The translations under genes and the position numbers were made by a program. Below the pieces are notes generated by a model. The model was not told the origin of the DNA. It was given only the letters and a program-made list of their open reading frames with translations, and ran no database searches. 48,580 bases of DNA from positions 6,074,359-6,122,938 of the forward strand of contig NZ_KB910518.1 of assembly GCF_000374185.1 (NCBI RefSeq), in the 5' to 3' direction. This DNA is from Paenibacillus sp. HW567. Lineage in GTDB: Bacteria; Bacillota; Bacilli; Paenibacillales; Paenibacillaceae. Positions 38,645-46,426 of the stretch are shown here, piece after piece. Numbering within the stretch: the first letter of the stretch is position 1; each line of letters begins with the position of its first letter.

Positions 38645-39154
38645 ATGAGTTTGGATAGGATACATACTGAACTGCCACCCGACGAATTGGCGATTCATGA
38701 ATTTTGGATGAGGGAAGCGATTGCGGAGGCCCAAAAGGCGGAAGCGCTGGGGGAAGTTCCGATTGGTGCAGTTGTTGTCCGCCAGGGTGAAATTATCGGA
38801 CGCGGCTATAATCTGCGCGAGACGACGATGGATTCGACCGCTCATGCTGAAATGGTGGCCATTCGCGAAGCCAGTACCGCACTCCATTCGTGGCGTCTGC
38901 TTGATTGCCAGTTATACGTTACACTGGAGCCATGCCCCATGTGTGCCGGAGCGATGGTCCAGTCCAGGGTACCGCTTACCATATACGGCACCCCTGATCC
39001 CAAAGCCGGCTGCGCAGGAACCCTGATGAATCTTCTGGAGGAGCCGCGGTTTAATCACCGTACCGAAATCATTCAAGGAATATTACAAAAGGAATGTGCA
39101 GAGCTGCTGACTGCCTTTTTCCGCCGCTTGCGCCAGAAGCCCTCCACGCCTTAA
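38645..39154 (+). CDS. tadA: tRNA(Arg) adenosine-34 deaminase
   Basis: TadA turns A34 of tRNA-Arg(ACG) into inosine. The 169-residue protein has the cytidine-deaminase-type zinc site H67-A-E69 (proton shuttle) and PCPMC with C97 and C100. The family's EFWMREAIAEAQ helix is near the N-terminus. The ATG at 38645 follows AGAAGGGA; a TTG at 38609 would add 12 residues but has no ribosome binding site. In B. subtilis tadA is followed by scr and dnaX on the same strand; here it is inverted and 34 kb from them. Confidence 0.95.
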   Translation: MSLDRIHTELPPDELAIHEFWMREAIAEAQKAEALGEVPIGAVVVRQGEIIGRGYNLRETTMDSTAHAEMVAIREASTALHSWRLLDCQLYVTLEPCPMCAGAMVQSRVPLTIYGTPDPKAGCAGTLMNLLEEPRFNHRTEIIQGILQKECAELLTAFFRRLRQKPSTP

Positions 39155-39194
39155 TCATTCCACAGCACTGCTATCATAAAAGGGAGGAACCCCC

Positions 39195-39773
39195 ATGCCT
39201 ATTAAGCTATACAACAATACTCAAGGCATTTATATTTCACTGCTGCAGCTTGAGGATACCGACGAACTACTAAACCTGCGTCTGCGCAATAAAGAACAGC
39301 ATCAACCATTCGAGCCTCTGCGTGAGGAAGACTACTTCACGCTGGAGAGCCAGCAGCAGCTCATCAGCCAGCGCCTGGAGGACTCTCGTCAGGACAAAGG
39401 GTATATGTTCGGTATCTTTCTGCTGGACGGCCAGCTAATCGGCCAGATCACCATTTCTAACGTAGTTCGTGGCGTCGGACAATATGCCGATATTGGGTAT
39501 TTTATTGATTCTGCGCTACAAGGAAAAGGATACACCAGCGCTGCTGTTGGCCTCATTCTGAAGTTCGCTTTCCGCTCTCTTGCCCTGCACAGAGTGCAAG
39601 CCTCCATCCTGCTGCATAACACGGGCTCCCGCAGGGTTCTGGAGAAGAACGGTTTCCAGGCTGAAGGGGTAGCCCGCCGTTTTATTAAGATCAATGGCGA
39701 ATTTCAGGATCACCGCACCTACGCCATTCTTGCGGAAGATGTCGTGCAACAAGCAGAACCTAATATTCAATAA
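39195..39773 (+). CDS. GNAT acetyltransferase, RimJ/RimL type
   Basis: The 192-residue protein shows the ribosomal-protein-acetyltransferase pattern: an N-terminal RLRNKEQHQPFEP segment, IGYFIDSALQGKGYTSAAV (100-118) with the acetyl-CoA loop, and HNTGSRRVLEKNGFQAEG (142-159). Members acetylate N-termini of ribosomal proteins, or antibiotics and small molecules; the target here is unknown. AAGGGAGGA precedes the ATG. It lies 40 nt after tadA and may be co-transcribed with it. Confidence 0.9.
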   Translation: MPIKLYNNTQGIYISLLQLEDTDELLNLRLRNKEQHQPFEPLREEDYFTLESQQQLISQRLEDSRQDKGYMFGIFLLDGQLIGQITISNVVRGVGQYADIGYFIDSALQGKGYTSAAVGLILKFAFRSLALHRVQASILLHNTGSRRVLEKNGFQAEGVARRFIKINGEFQDHRTYAILAEDVVQQAEPNIQ

Positions 39774-39774
39774 A

Positions 39775-39815
39775 AAATCCCGCATGCGTGATAAAAGGTC
39801 ACACATGCGGGATTT
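39775..39815. terminator. Bidirectional terminator after the RimJ-type gene
   Basis: AAATCCCGCATG (39775-39786) pairs perfectly with CATGCGGGATTT (39804-39815) between converging genes. Confidence 0.85.
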
Positions 39816-39832
39816 CTGTTACTGTATTTAAT

Positions 39833-40927
39833 TTAATAAGTGCCCAGACTGCTAAACTGCTGCTGCAGTTCTTCCAGAGTTATAACATCCTCGCCTTTAG
39901 GAATGCCAATCTTGAAAGTCTGCTTCTCATTAATCTTGCTGTATTGACTGCTCGCGCTAACAGATAAGCCGACATTCTCGCCTTTGTCCGGATCATTGAC
40001 CTTGAAATCCATCAGCAGATCCTGGTACACAGGATAATTGTCTTTGTTGATCGCTGTGTTGAGATGGAACTGGTTGATTGTCAGATACTTGCCGAGGTCA
40101 GCCAAGTCCTTGTCGAACTCCTTGCGGGACTCACTGGACTTAAGCTCTTCCTTGGCTTTGGACAGATCGGCGGCGTCAATATTCAGCATACCCTTGTATT
40201 CTTCCTTGCCCAGGATATCTATAATCTTCGGCAGGGCGTTATTCACAAGAACAGTGAGCGCATCTTTGACATTATCATTGGTCACCTTGAACTGAACAAC
40301 CTGTTCGGCTTCTACGCCTTCCGGCAAACCTGCATCCTTCAATTTGATATCGCTAAAATATTTTGCTTCATCATACTCGCCCATTAATGTGTTCAGCACC
40401 TCGTTGGAGAGCTTCTGCATCTTCTGAGTATCCATAGCGGCAGGATTCCAGTCCGTGCCTCCCTGCTCTGCCAGTTCCTTTGGATCAAGCTCTACGAACT
40501 TGCCAACAATTGATTCCGGAAGCGGCAAAAATGGAATGGACGGGATTTTGATGTACATCTTCTCCCCTGTCATAACCATAGGAATGTTGAAGGACATCGT
40601 CATATCGCCCTTCAAATTCAATACCATCGTTAATTCAGTCTGCAATGGCTCTGCCTGGTATACACCCTCAACTGAAATGTCAGCGTTCTTGAGCATACTG
40701 AGCACCTGCGCAGTTGTCGCATCTGTCTCACCACCGGCTGGCGCATCAATCGTCAAATTGTTAATGACTACCTTGCTTTTCATTTCATATGACTTCAGTG
40801 TTGTCGCTTTGATAGCGGCGGACTTCAAAGCTTCTTTAGGTGCTTCCTGCTTGTTAGCACAGCCAGGCAAAATTACTGCGGCTGTAAGCAACAAAGCAGC
40901 AGCGGATAACCCCCATCTTTTTTTCAT
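39833..40927 (-). CDS. Secreted lipoprotein, DUF6612-like
   Basis: The 364-residue protein has a lipoprotein signal with the lipobox LPGC (cysteine C23), so it should be tethered to the outer face of the membrane. The mature part is a long beta-rich domain with repeated 'KSYEMKSKVVI' and 'TMSFNIPMVMTGEKMYIKI' type strands, like the LolA/LppX-shaped DUF6612 proteins of Paenibacillus and Bacillus. The function is unknown; lipid or ligand carriage is a family-level guess. GAGAGGAG lies before the ATG. It is a single gene. Confidence 0.8.
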   Translation of the reverse strand: MKKRWGLSAAALLLTAAVILPGCANKQEAPKEALKSAAIKATTLKSYEMKSKVVINNLTIDAPAGGETDATTAQVLSMLKNADISVEGVYQAEPLQTELTMVLNLKGDMTMSFNIPMVMTGEKMYIKIPSIPFLPLPESIVGKFVELDPKELAEQGGTDWNPAAMDTQKMQKLSNEVLNTLMGEYDEAKYFSDIKLKDAGLPEGVEAEQVVQFKVTNDNVKDALTVLVNNALPKIIDILGKEEYKGMLNIDAADLSKAKEELKSSESRKEFDKDLADLGKYLTINQFHLNTAINKDNYPVYQDLLMDFKVNDPDKGENVGLSVSASSQYSKINEKQTFKIGIPKGEDVITLEELQQQFSSLGTY

Positions 40928-41032
40928 TAAAAATCTCCTCTCCCATGTGAAAAAATTCTTTCCCCTCCTAATGATAACCCATTTGGTAATAATGAGAAAC
41001 CACTTCGTTTAGATTATCATCCAAGAATACGT

Positions 41033-41185
41033 TTAACCCTGTGGATTATGATGGTCCACATGATTGGCCTGTTTTACCTTTTTAGAGCCGGAGAGCGGTT
41101 CAGGTCCAGACGATTTGTGATCATTGCGCCGGCTTTGGCGGGTTTCCCCGGTTCCGGGAACAGGCACACTTTTGGGTTTGCTCAT
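41033..41185 (-). CDS. sspP: Small acid-soluble spore protein P family
   Basis: A 50-residue frame starts at ATG 41185, 9 nt after AGGAGG. The centre reads GPEPLSGSKKVKQANH, matching the conserved PEPLSGSKKVK core of B. subtilis SspP. The ends are basic and His/Asn-rich. SspP is a minor spore-core protein made late in the forespore. It begins 14 nt after the stop of the hypothetical gene at 41199, so the two are probably one transcript. The gene is easy to miss because of its size. Confidence 0.85.
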   Translation of the reverse strand: MSKPKSVPVPGTGETRQSRRNDHKSSGPEPLSGSKKVKQANHVDHHNPQG

Positions 41186-41198
41186 TACGGTTCGCCTC

Positions 41199-41540
41199 CT
41201 ATGGATTGGTCAAGTCTTGAAGAGCCTGGGCACATTCATGAATCTGTCTTGTGTACTGCTGCGCCAACTGTTGAATAGCGCCGGCACGTTCATCCATATG
41301 GCGCCCATCCTGCTCGACGTCGACCAGATTCACAGCTACCTCACGGCTATCAACATAAGTACAGCGGAAATCAAGGGAATAGGCTTGATGTCCGGCGGCA
41401 TTAAAATGAATCAGCAGACTGTTACGGTCCGCCTCATCACCCTGTACGCTAAAACTGTCTCCATCCTCCATCAGGGCAGGCAAACGCTCCTGCCACGCAT
41501 TAACCAGACTTTGCTGATCCATCTGCAGTTGTCGGTCCAT
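41199..41540 (-). CDS. Hypothetical protein upstream of sspP
   Basis: The 113-residue acidic, glutamine-rich protein has no signal or membrane segment. I do not recognise the family. A helical N-terminus (QMDQQSLVNAWQERLPALM), a central strand region (LLIHFNAAGHQAYSLDFRC) and a helical C-terminus (GAIQQLAQQYTRQIHECA) can be made out. AAGGAGG lies 12 nt before the ATG, a little far. Its place directly before sspP hints at sporulation, without other evidence. Confidence 0.7.
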   Translation of the reverse strand: MDRQLQMDQQSLVNAWQERLPALMEDGDSFSVQGDEADRNSLLIHFNAAGHQAYSLDFRCTYVDSREVAVNLVDVEQDGRHMDERAGAIQQLAQQYTRQIHECAQALQDLTNP

Positions 41541-41742
41541 TGTTCTTATCAGCCTCCTTCTCTAATACATTGCGGAGAAATGGGGCTTTTTATTCTATGT
41601 AGGTTGAACTATAGATTTTCATATGGAGGTCTGGTCGTAACTGCGGGGAATGTTTGGACTTCCGTTCGCTGCCCGCCTGCAGATTTCTTGATTATTACCA
41701 TTTGTTCAACTGATACTGTTGGCACAGGTTCCATTTGACAAT

Positions 41743-41771
41743 AAAAAAGCCACCCTCCAAGGAAGGCAGCT
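41743..41771 (-). terminator. Terminator of tRNA-Ser / serS transcript
   Basis: On the minus strand an AGCTGCCTTCC/GGAGGGTGGCT stem (imperfect) is followed by TTTTTTATT, about 35 nt after the tRNA. Confidence 0.8.
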
Positions 41772-41802
41772 TCTATCTGTTCGTATTTAGCTTTTAAAGG
41801 AA

Positions 41803-41891
41803 TGGCGGAGAGGATGGGATTCGAACCCATGTGGGCTTGCACCCTAACGGTTTTCAAGACCGCCCCGTTATGACCGCTTCGGTACCTCTCC
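41803..41891 (-). tRNA. tRNA-Ser (anticodon UGA)
   Basis: The minus strand folds as a tRNA with acceptor GGAGAGG/CCTCTCC, a long variable arm typical of tRNA-Ser, the T-loop GGTTCGAATCC and the anticodon loop CTTGAAA (anticodon TGA, reading UCA). The discriminator G and the 3' CCA are encoded (41803-41806). It lies directly downstream of serS on the same strand, as in B. subtilis. Confidence 0.97.
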
Positions 41892-41955
41892 AATGCATCA
41901 AAATTTCACAAGCATTAGGATTGTACCATACATTCCAAACAAAAAGCAACTATAA

Positions 41956-43245
41956 TCATTGATTAGTTTTAGAGCTGATCACTTTAACATTCCGCATGTA
42001 CGGCTGCAGGGCTGTAGGGATCATGACACTGCCATCCTCTTGCTGGTAATTTTCCAGAATGGCTGCTACTGTCCGGCCAACAGCAAGGGCTGAGCCATTC
42101 AGCGTATGAACGAATTCAGGCTTGGCCTTAGGCTCCTTGCGGTAACGGATATTTGCCCGGCGTGCCTGAAAATCCTCAGTGTTGGAGCAAGAGGAAATTT
42201 CACGGTACATCCCGCATTCCGGCAGCCATACCTCCAGGTCGTACGTCTTGGCCGCGGTAAAGCCCATATCACCTGTGCAGAGCGCGAGCACACGGTACGG
42301 CAGCTCCAATAGCTGCAGCACGCGTTCTGCATCTGCTGTCATCTTTTCCAGCTCCTCATAGGAGGTCTCCGGTGTAGTTAGCTTGACTAGCTCTACCTTG
42401 TTGAACTGATGCTGGCGAATCAGTCCGCGGGTATCACGCCCCGCCGAGCCCGCTTCAGAACGGAAGCAGGAGCTGTAGGCCACATGGTATTTTGGCAAAT
42501 CTGCAGCCGTCAGAATCTCTTCACGATAGTAATTCGTAACCGGAACCTCAGCAGTAGGAATAAGATAATATTCAGTATCCCGCAGCTTGAACAGATCCTC
42601 TTCGAATTTCGGAAGCTGGCCTGTGCCGTAAAGGCTATCTCTGTTAACAATATACGGCGGCAACATTTCCTCGTAGCTATGCTCCCCGCTGTGAAGATCC
42701 ATCATGAAGTTAATCAGTGCACGCTCCAGCCGTGCTCCCAACCCTTTATAAAAAGCAAACCGTGAGCCTGTAACCTTGGCAGCGGCTTCAAAATCAATAA
42801 TATCCAACTGCTGTGCCAGCTCCCAGTGTGATTTCGGCGTGAACCCAAATTCACGCGGCTGTGACCAGCGGCGAACTTCAACATTTTCTTCCTCTGTTTT
42901 GCCTACAGGCACAGACTCATGGGGAATATTCGGAATATTCATAGTCAAATCTTCAATTCGGGTCTCAAGCTCACGCACCTCGTCATCCAGCTCTTTGATC
43001 CGGTCAGACACAGTACGCATTTCTGTAATCAGGTCATCGGCAGGTTCACCGTTCTTCTTCTTCTTTGCAACCTCACCCGACACAGTATTCCGGCGGTTCT
43101 TGAGTCCTTCTGTCTCTTGCAGCAGCTCACGGCGGCGCAGATCCAGATGCGGGAATTCAGCAATCAAATCAAGCGATTTGCCGCGCTTATTAAGCGCCTC
43201 TTCTACCTTGGCGTAGTCACTGCGCAATACTTTTACATCTAACAC
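41956..43245 (-). CDS. serS: Seryl-tRNA synthetase
   Basis: This class II synthetase charges tRNA-Ser. The 429-residue protein has the long N-terminal antiparallel coiled coil that grips the tRNA variable arm (about 30-100), motif 2 (FRSEAGSAGRDTRGLIRQHQ, 261-280) and motif 3 in the AVGRTVAAILENYQ stretch. The start is GTG, 7 nt after AGGAGGG. A small hairpin (43273-43293) lies between it and pdxT. There is no T-box leader, in contrast to many Bacillales serS genes. The tRNA-Ser gene follows 65 nt downstream. Confidence 0.97.
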   Translation of the reverse strand: MLDVKVLRSDYAKVEEALNKRGKSLDLIAEFPHLDLRRRELLQETEGLKNRRNTVSGEVAKKKKNGEPADDLITEMRTVSDRIKELDDEVRELETRIEDLTMNIPNIPHESVPVGKTEEENVEVRRWSQPREFGFTPKSHWELAQQLDIIDFEAAAKVTGSRFAFYKGLGARLERALINFMMDLHSGEHSYEEMLPPYIVNRDSLYGTGQLPKFEEDLFKLRDTEYYLIPTAEVPVTNYYREEILTAADLPKYHVAYSSCFRSEAGSAGRDTRGLIRQHQFNKVELVKLTTPETSYEELEKMTADAERVLQLLELPYRVLALCTGDMGFTAAKTYDLEVWLPECGMYREISSCSNTEDFQARRANIRYRKEPKAKPEFVHTLNGSALAVGRTVAAILENYQQEDGSVMIPTALQPYMRNVKVISSKTNQ

Positions 43246-43272
43246 AAAGTTTCCCTCCTGAAAACAATCATA

Positions 43273-43293
43273 ACTCTTTCAAAATGAAAGAGT
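43273..43293 (-). terminator. Small hairpin between pdxT and serS
   Basis: ACTCTTTC pairs with GAAAGAGT over a 5-nt loop. The tail (TATGATTGTTTT) is only partly T-rich, so serS may receive read-through from pdxST. Confidence 0.5.
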
Positions 43294-43315
43294 CAGGATG
43301 TTCTTATATGCAATT

Positions 43316-43900
43316 TTATTGGTTGGCTGCTACGCTATCCTTCACCATATTGGCAAAGTATTGGTGCAGCCTGTGATCATCTGTCAATTCTGGATGAAAA
43401 GAAGATACAAGCAGATTGCCCTGGCGTGCAGTCACAATCTCGTCGTTATAGACTGTCAGCACATCGACTTCAGGACCAACCTCGTTGATGAGTGGTGCGC
43501 GAATAAACACAGCCCGCACCGGCTCATCAATACCTTTAACCTCAAGATCGCATTCAAAGCTTTCCCGCTGGCGGCCGAAGGCGTTACGAGCAACGGTAAT
43601 GTCCATCAGCTCCAAATGGCCGGGTTCGCCACCAGCAATACGCTTAGCCAGTACAATCATACCGGCGCATGTCCCAAAAATCGGCTTGCCTTGTCCGGCA
43701 AAATCACGTATGGCTTCAATAAAGCCGTACTTCCGCATAAGCTTGCCAATTGTTGTGCTCTCTCCGCCGGGAATGATCAGCCCTTGTACTTCCTCAAGCT
43801 GCTCTACACGCTTGATTGGCAGACCTTGCGCTCCAGTCTTCTCTATACTGACAATATGCTCTGTTACGGCGCCCTGAAGCGCCAACACTCCTATCTTCAT
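43316..43900 (-). CDS. pdxT: Pyridoxal 5'-phosphate synthase glutaminase subunit
   Basis: PdxT releases ammonia from glutamine and passes it to PdxS in a 12+12 complex that makes vitamin B6 without deoxyxylulose phosphate. The 194-residue protein has GGES (45-48), nucleophile C78 (FGTCAGM) and H169/E171 (FHPEL). The ATG follows AGAAGG. It starts 19 nt after the pdxS stop; they form one operon. Confidence 0.97.
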   Translation of the reverse strand: MKIGVLALQGAVTEHIVSIEKTGAQGLPIKRVEQLEEVQGLIIPGGESTTIGKLMRKYGFIEAIRDFAGQGKPIFGTCAGMIVLAKRIAGGEPGHLELMDITVARNAFGRQRESFECDLEVKGIDEPVRAVFIRAPLINEVGPEVDVLTVYNDEIVTARQGNLLVSSFHPELTDDHRLHQYFANMVKDSVAANQ

Positions 43901-43919
43901 CCGGACAACCTTCTCTCTA

Positions 43920-44801
43920 TTAACGACCGCGCTCAGACATGCGTTCTGCTGGAGTCAGTGTGGCAATGTCAATTCCCTTCATCGGGGTGCCGAGATTCTT
44001 AGACACTTCTGCAATCAATTTGTAATCCGTATAATGAGTTGTTGCTTCAACGATTGCACGGGCAAACTTCTCAGGACTGTCCGATTTAAAAATACCAGAG
44101 CCTACGAATACACCGTCTGCACCCAGGTGCATCATTAAAGCAGCATCAGCGGGAGTTGCTACGCCACCAGCAGCAAAGTTGACAACCGGCAATTTGCCCA
44201 GCTCATGCACTTCAAGCAGCAGTTCATAAGGAACACCCAATGTCTTAGCTTCATTATATAGTTCGTCAAGTGAAAGATTGGCTACTTTACGGATCTGGCT
44301 GTTAATATAGCGCATATGGCGAACAGCTTCCACAATATTGCCTGTTCCCGGTTCACCCTTGGTCCGGATCATGGAAGCCCCTTCGTTAATGCGGCGCAGC
44401 GCTTCACCCAGATCTTTTGCCCCGCATACAAACGGAACCGTAAATTCACGTTTATTGATATGGAACACTTCATCAGCGGGAGTAAGCACTTCACTCTCAT
44501 CTAAATAGTCGACACCCAGTGATTCCAGGACCTTAGCTTCTACGTAATGACCGATACGAGCTTTGGCCATTACTGGTATGCTTACCACCTTGAGAACCTC
44601 TTCTACAATTGTGGGATCGGCCATCCGTGCTACACCGCCCGCTGCGCGGATATCAGAAGGTACGCGCTCAAGAGCCATAACGGCTACTGCACCCGCAGCC
44701 TCAGCAATTTTAGCCTGCTCTGCATTCATGACGTCCATAATGACGCCGCCCTTTTGCATTTCTGCCATACCTCTTTTAACTCGCGCTGTTCCTGTTTCCA
44801 T
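43920..44801 (-). CDS. pdxS: Pyridoxal 5'-phosphate synthase subunit PdxS
   Basis: The TIM-barrel synthase condenses ribose-5-phosphate, glyceraldehyde-3-phosphate and ammonia to PLP. The 293-residue protein has the Schiff-base lysine K80 (MAKARIGHYVEA) and the second lysine K148 (RTKGEPGTGN). The ATG at 44801 is 7 nt after GGGAGG. A TTG two codons earlier sits against that site and is unlikely. No PdxR-type regulator gene is next to it. dacA lies upstream, as in B. subtilis. Confidence 0.97.
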   Translation of the reverse strand: METGTARVKRGMAEMQKGGVIMDVMNAEQAKIAEAAGAVAVMALERVPSDIRAAGGVARMADPTIVEEVLKVVSIPVMAKARIGHYVEAKVLESLGVDYLDESEVLTPADEVFHINKREFTVPFVCGAKDLGEALRRINEGASMIRTKGEPGTGNIVEAVRHMRYINSQIRKVANLSLDELYNEAKTLGVPYELLLEVHELGKLPVVNFAAGGVATPADAALMMHLGADGVFVGSGIFKSDSPEKFARAIVEATTHYTDYKLIAEVSKNLGTPMKGIDIATLTPAERMSERGR

Positions 44802-44914
44802 GTCCAAGCCTCCCGACTAATCTTCCTTAATCTAACTAATAATTTTACCGCAAGGCGACAATATATACAACGTATTTACTCGGATTATCTTCTGTTTTCG
44901 ACTTTTTGCCACCG

Positions 44915-46306
44915 TTAGAACAAGTTCTTGATTCCTTTGAACAGATCGGCAAAAAATTCTCCGATGGCTCTCATCAGCAGCTTGAACCAGCCGGCCTTCT
45001 CAGCCTCTTCTGCAGTGATCAGATTAACGGTCTTCTCCTGAACCTGAGAAATCCCTGCCACCTGGTAAGAGTAAGTAACCTTGCCCACCTTGCTTCCTGC
45101 CGGAATTGGCGCAACCAAAGTTGCCGGATCATTGGTTACAACGGTAGTTTTGATTTGCGGCGAAACGGTTCCTTTCGGTACGATAAAGGTAACTCCGGCG
45201 TCCGTAACCACGGAAACGTCTTTGTTCTTGCCCTTCAGCACAGGAACTGTCTCATTGCCGGCAAGCACAGCCTTAGGAGCTACAACCTGCTTGACCTCAA
45301 AATTATTGAAGCCGAAATCAAGCACCTTCTTCGTCTCAGTGAAACGGTGGGCCTCGGAGTTGGCTCCCATTACAACACTGATCAGCCGCATTCCATTCCT
45401 AACGGCAGTACCTGTGAAGTTGTTGCCCGCCTTCGTAGTATGCCCTGTCTTCAGTCCATCAAGGCCTGGATAAGCATACGCCTTAAAGTTAGGAATGTTC
45501 TTGTTCGCTTCAAGCATCCAGTTATAATTGATGATCGGTTTTGTATCGCGCTTACGGAATTGGTAGGACTGTATGGTCGTAAAATCCGAGAAATCAGGGT
45601 GATCGGTAACAATATATTTGCCGAGAATAGCTGCATCCATAGCGGACATTACGGTTTCACGTTTATCCTTGGGTTGGAACTTCGTAGGCATATCAGCCCG
45701 GTCAAGACCGGTTGAGTTAATGAAATAGGCTGTTTTCATACCCATCTTCTGCGCAGTCTCGTTCATTAGAGCCACAAATTGCTGCTCAGATCCAGCTACC
45801 TGTTCTGCTAGAGCTACAGTAGCATCATTTGCAGAGCCTACCGCCATCGCGATGTAGAGCTCTTTTACCGTATGTTCATCACCTTTAGCCAGAAAAATGC
45901 GCGAACCAATTTGCTTGGAGGCATTCTCTTGCACAATGACCTTCTGATCCCAAGAGAGCTGGCCTTTCTTTACCGCATCCGCAACGAGATACTCCGTCAT
46001 CATCTTGGTCATACTTGCCGGAGGCAGAGCAACGTCCGCATTCAAAGACATAAGCACCTCACCCGTGGAGGCTTCAATCAATACCGCCGATTTCAAGTTG
46101 AGCCCAAGGCTCTCTACCGAAGGAATCTTAACTGCAGTAGTCTTAGGAGTTGTTGCTGCTGCTGTGCCTGACTTAGTCGTAGCCGGTGTCTTCACCGCTT
46201 CAGCCAGTACAGAACCTACTGGAAAAGCTAACATATTTAAAAGCAGGCCCACTGCCGCTGTCTTAATCACAAATTGTTTACCGCTGAATTTACGCTTGTG
46301 CTTCAA
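44915..46306 (-). CDS. dacA: D-alanyl-D-alanine carboxypeptidase (PBP5 type)
   Basis: The enzyme trims the terminal D-Ala of stem peptides. The 463-residue precursor has a signal peptide (about 1-36), a Thr/Ala-rich spacer, S98-x-x-K101 (SMTK), S158-A-N160 and K286-T-G288 (KTGHT). A C-terminal domain and an amphipathic helix at the very end (RAIGEFFADLFKGIKNLF) anchor it to the membrane. The start is TTG, about 11 nt after AAAGGAG. It lies between guaB and pdxS, in B. subtilis order. Confidence 0.96.
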   Translation of the reverse strand: MKHKRKFSGKQFVIKTAAVGLLLNMLAFPVGSVLAEAVKTPATTKSGTAAATTPKTTAVKIPSVESLGLNLKSAVLIEASTGEVLMSLNADVALPPASMTKMMTEYLVADAVKKGQLSWDQKVIVQENASKQIGSRIFLAKGDEHTVKELYIAMAVGSANDATVALAEQVAGSEQQFVALMNETAQKMGMKTAYFINSTGLDRADMPTKFQPKDKRETVMSAMDAAILGKYIVTDHPDFSDFTTIQSYQFRKRDTKPIINYNWMLEANKNIPNFKAYAYPGLDGLKTGHTTKAGNNFTGTAVRNGMRLISVVMGANSEAHRFTETKKVLDFGFNNFEVKQVVAPKAVLAGNETVPVLKGKNKDVSVVTDAGVTFIVPKGTVSPQIKTTVVTNDPATLVAPIPAGSKVGKVTYSYQVAGISQVQEKTVNLITAEEAEKAGWFKLLMRAIGEFFADLFKGIKNLF

Positions 46307-46371
46307 TGATTACTACTCTCCTTTTTACCCTCATATTATTGCTTGTTCTATTTTAACACAGGGGTACCTGC

Positions 46372-46408
46372 AAAAAAAGACAGGCAGGACGAATTCGTCC
46401 TGCCTGTC
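46372..46408 (-). terminator. Terminator of guaB
   Basis: A perfect 30-nt palindrome at 46379-46408 (GACAGGCAGGACGAA and its complement, able to form a stem of up to 15 bp with almost no loop) is followed on the minus strand by seven Ts. Confidence 0.93.
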
Positions 46409-46426
46409 CATGAAATATACGACAGA

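Noticed and set aside
41124..41738. A long plus-strand frame opposite sspP and its upstream gene
   Set aside because: It is antisense to two genes with good ribosome binding sites and contains no recognisable motif.
41609..41893. A 94-codon minus-strand frame over tRNA-Ser
   Set aside because: It runs through the tRNA and its terminator and has no ribosome binding site.
43246..43315. T-box leader before serS
   Set aside because: The gap is 70 nt with one small hairpin, and no T-box core sequence is present.
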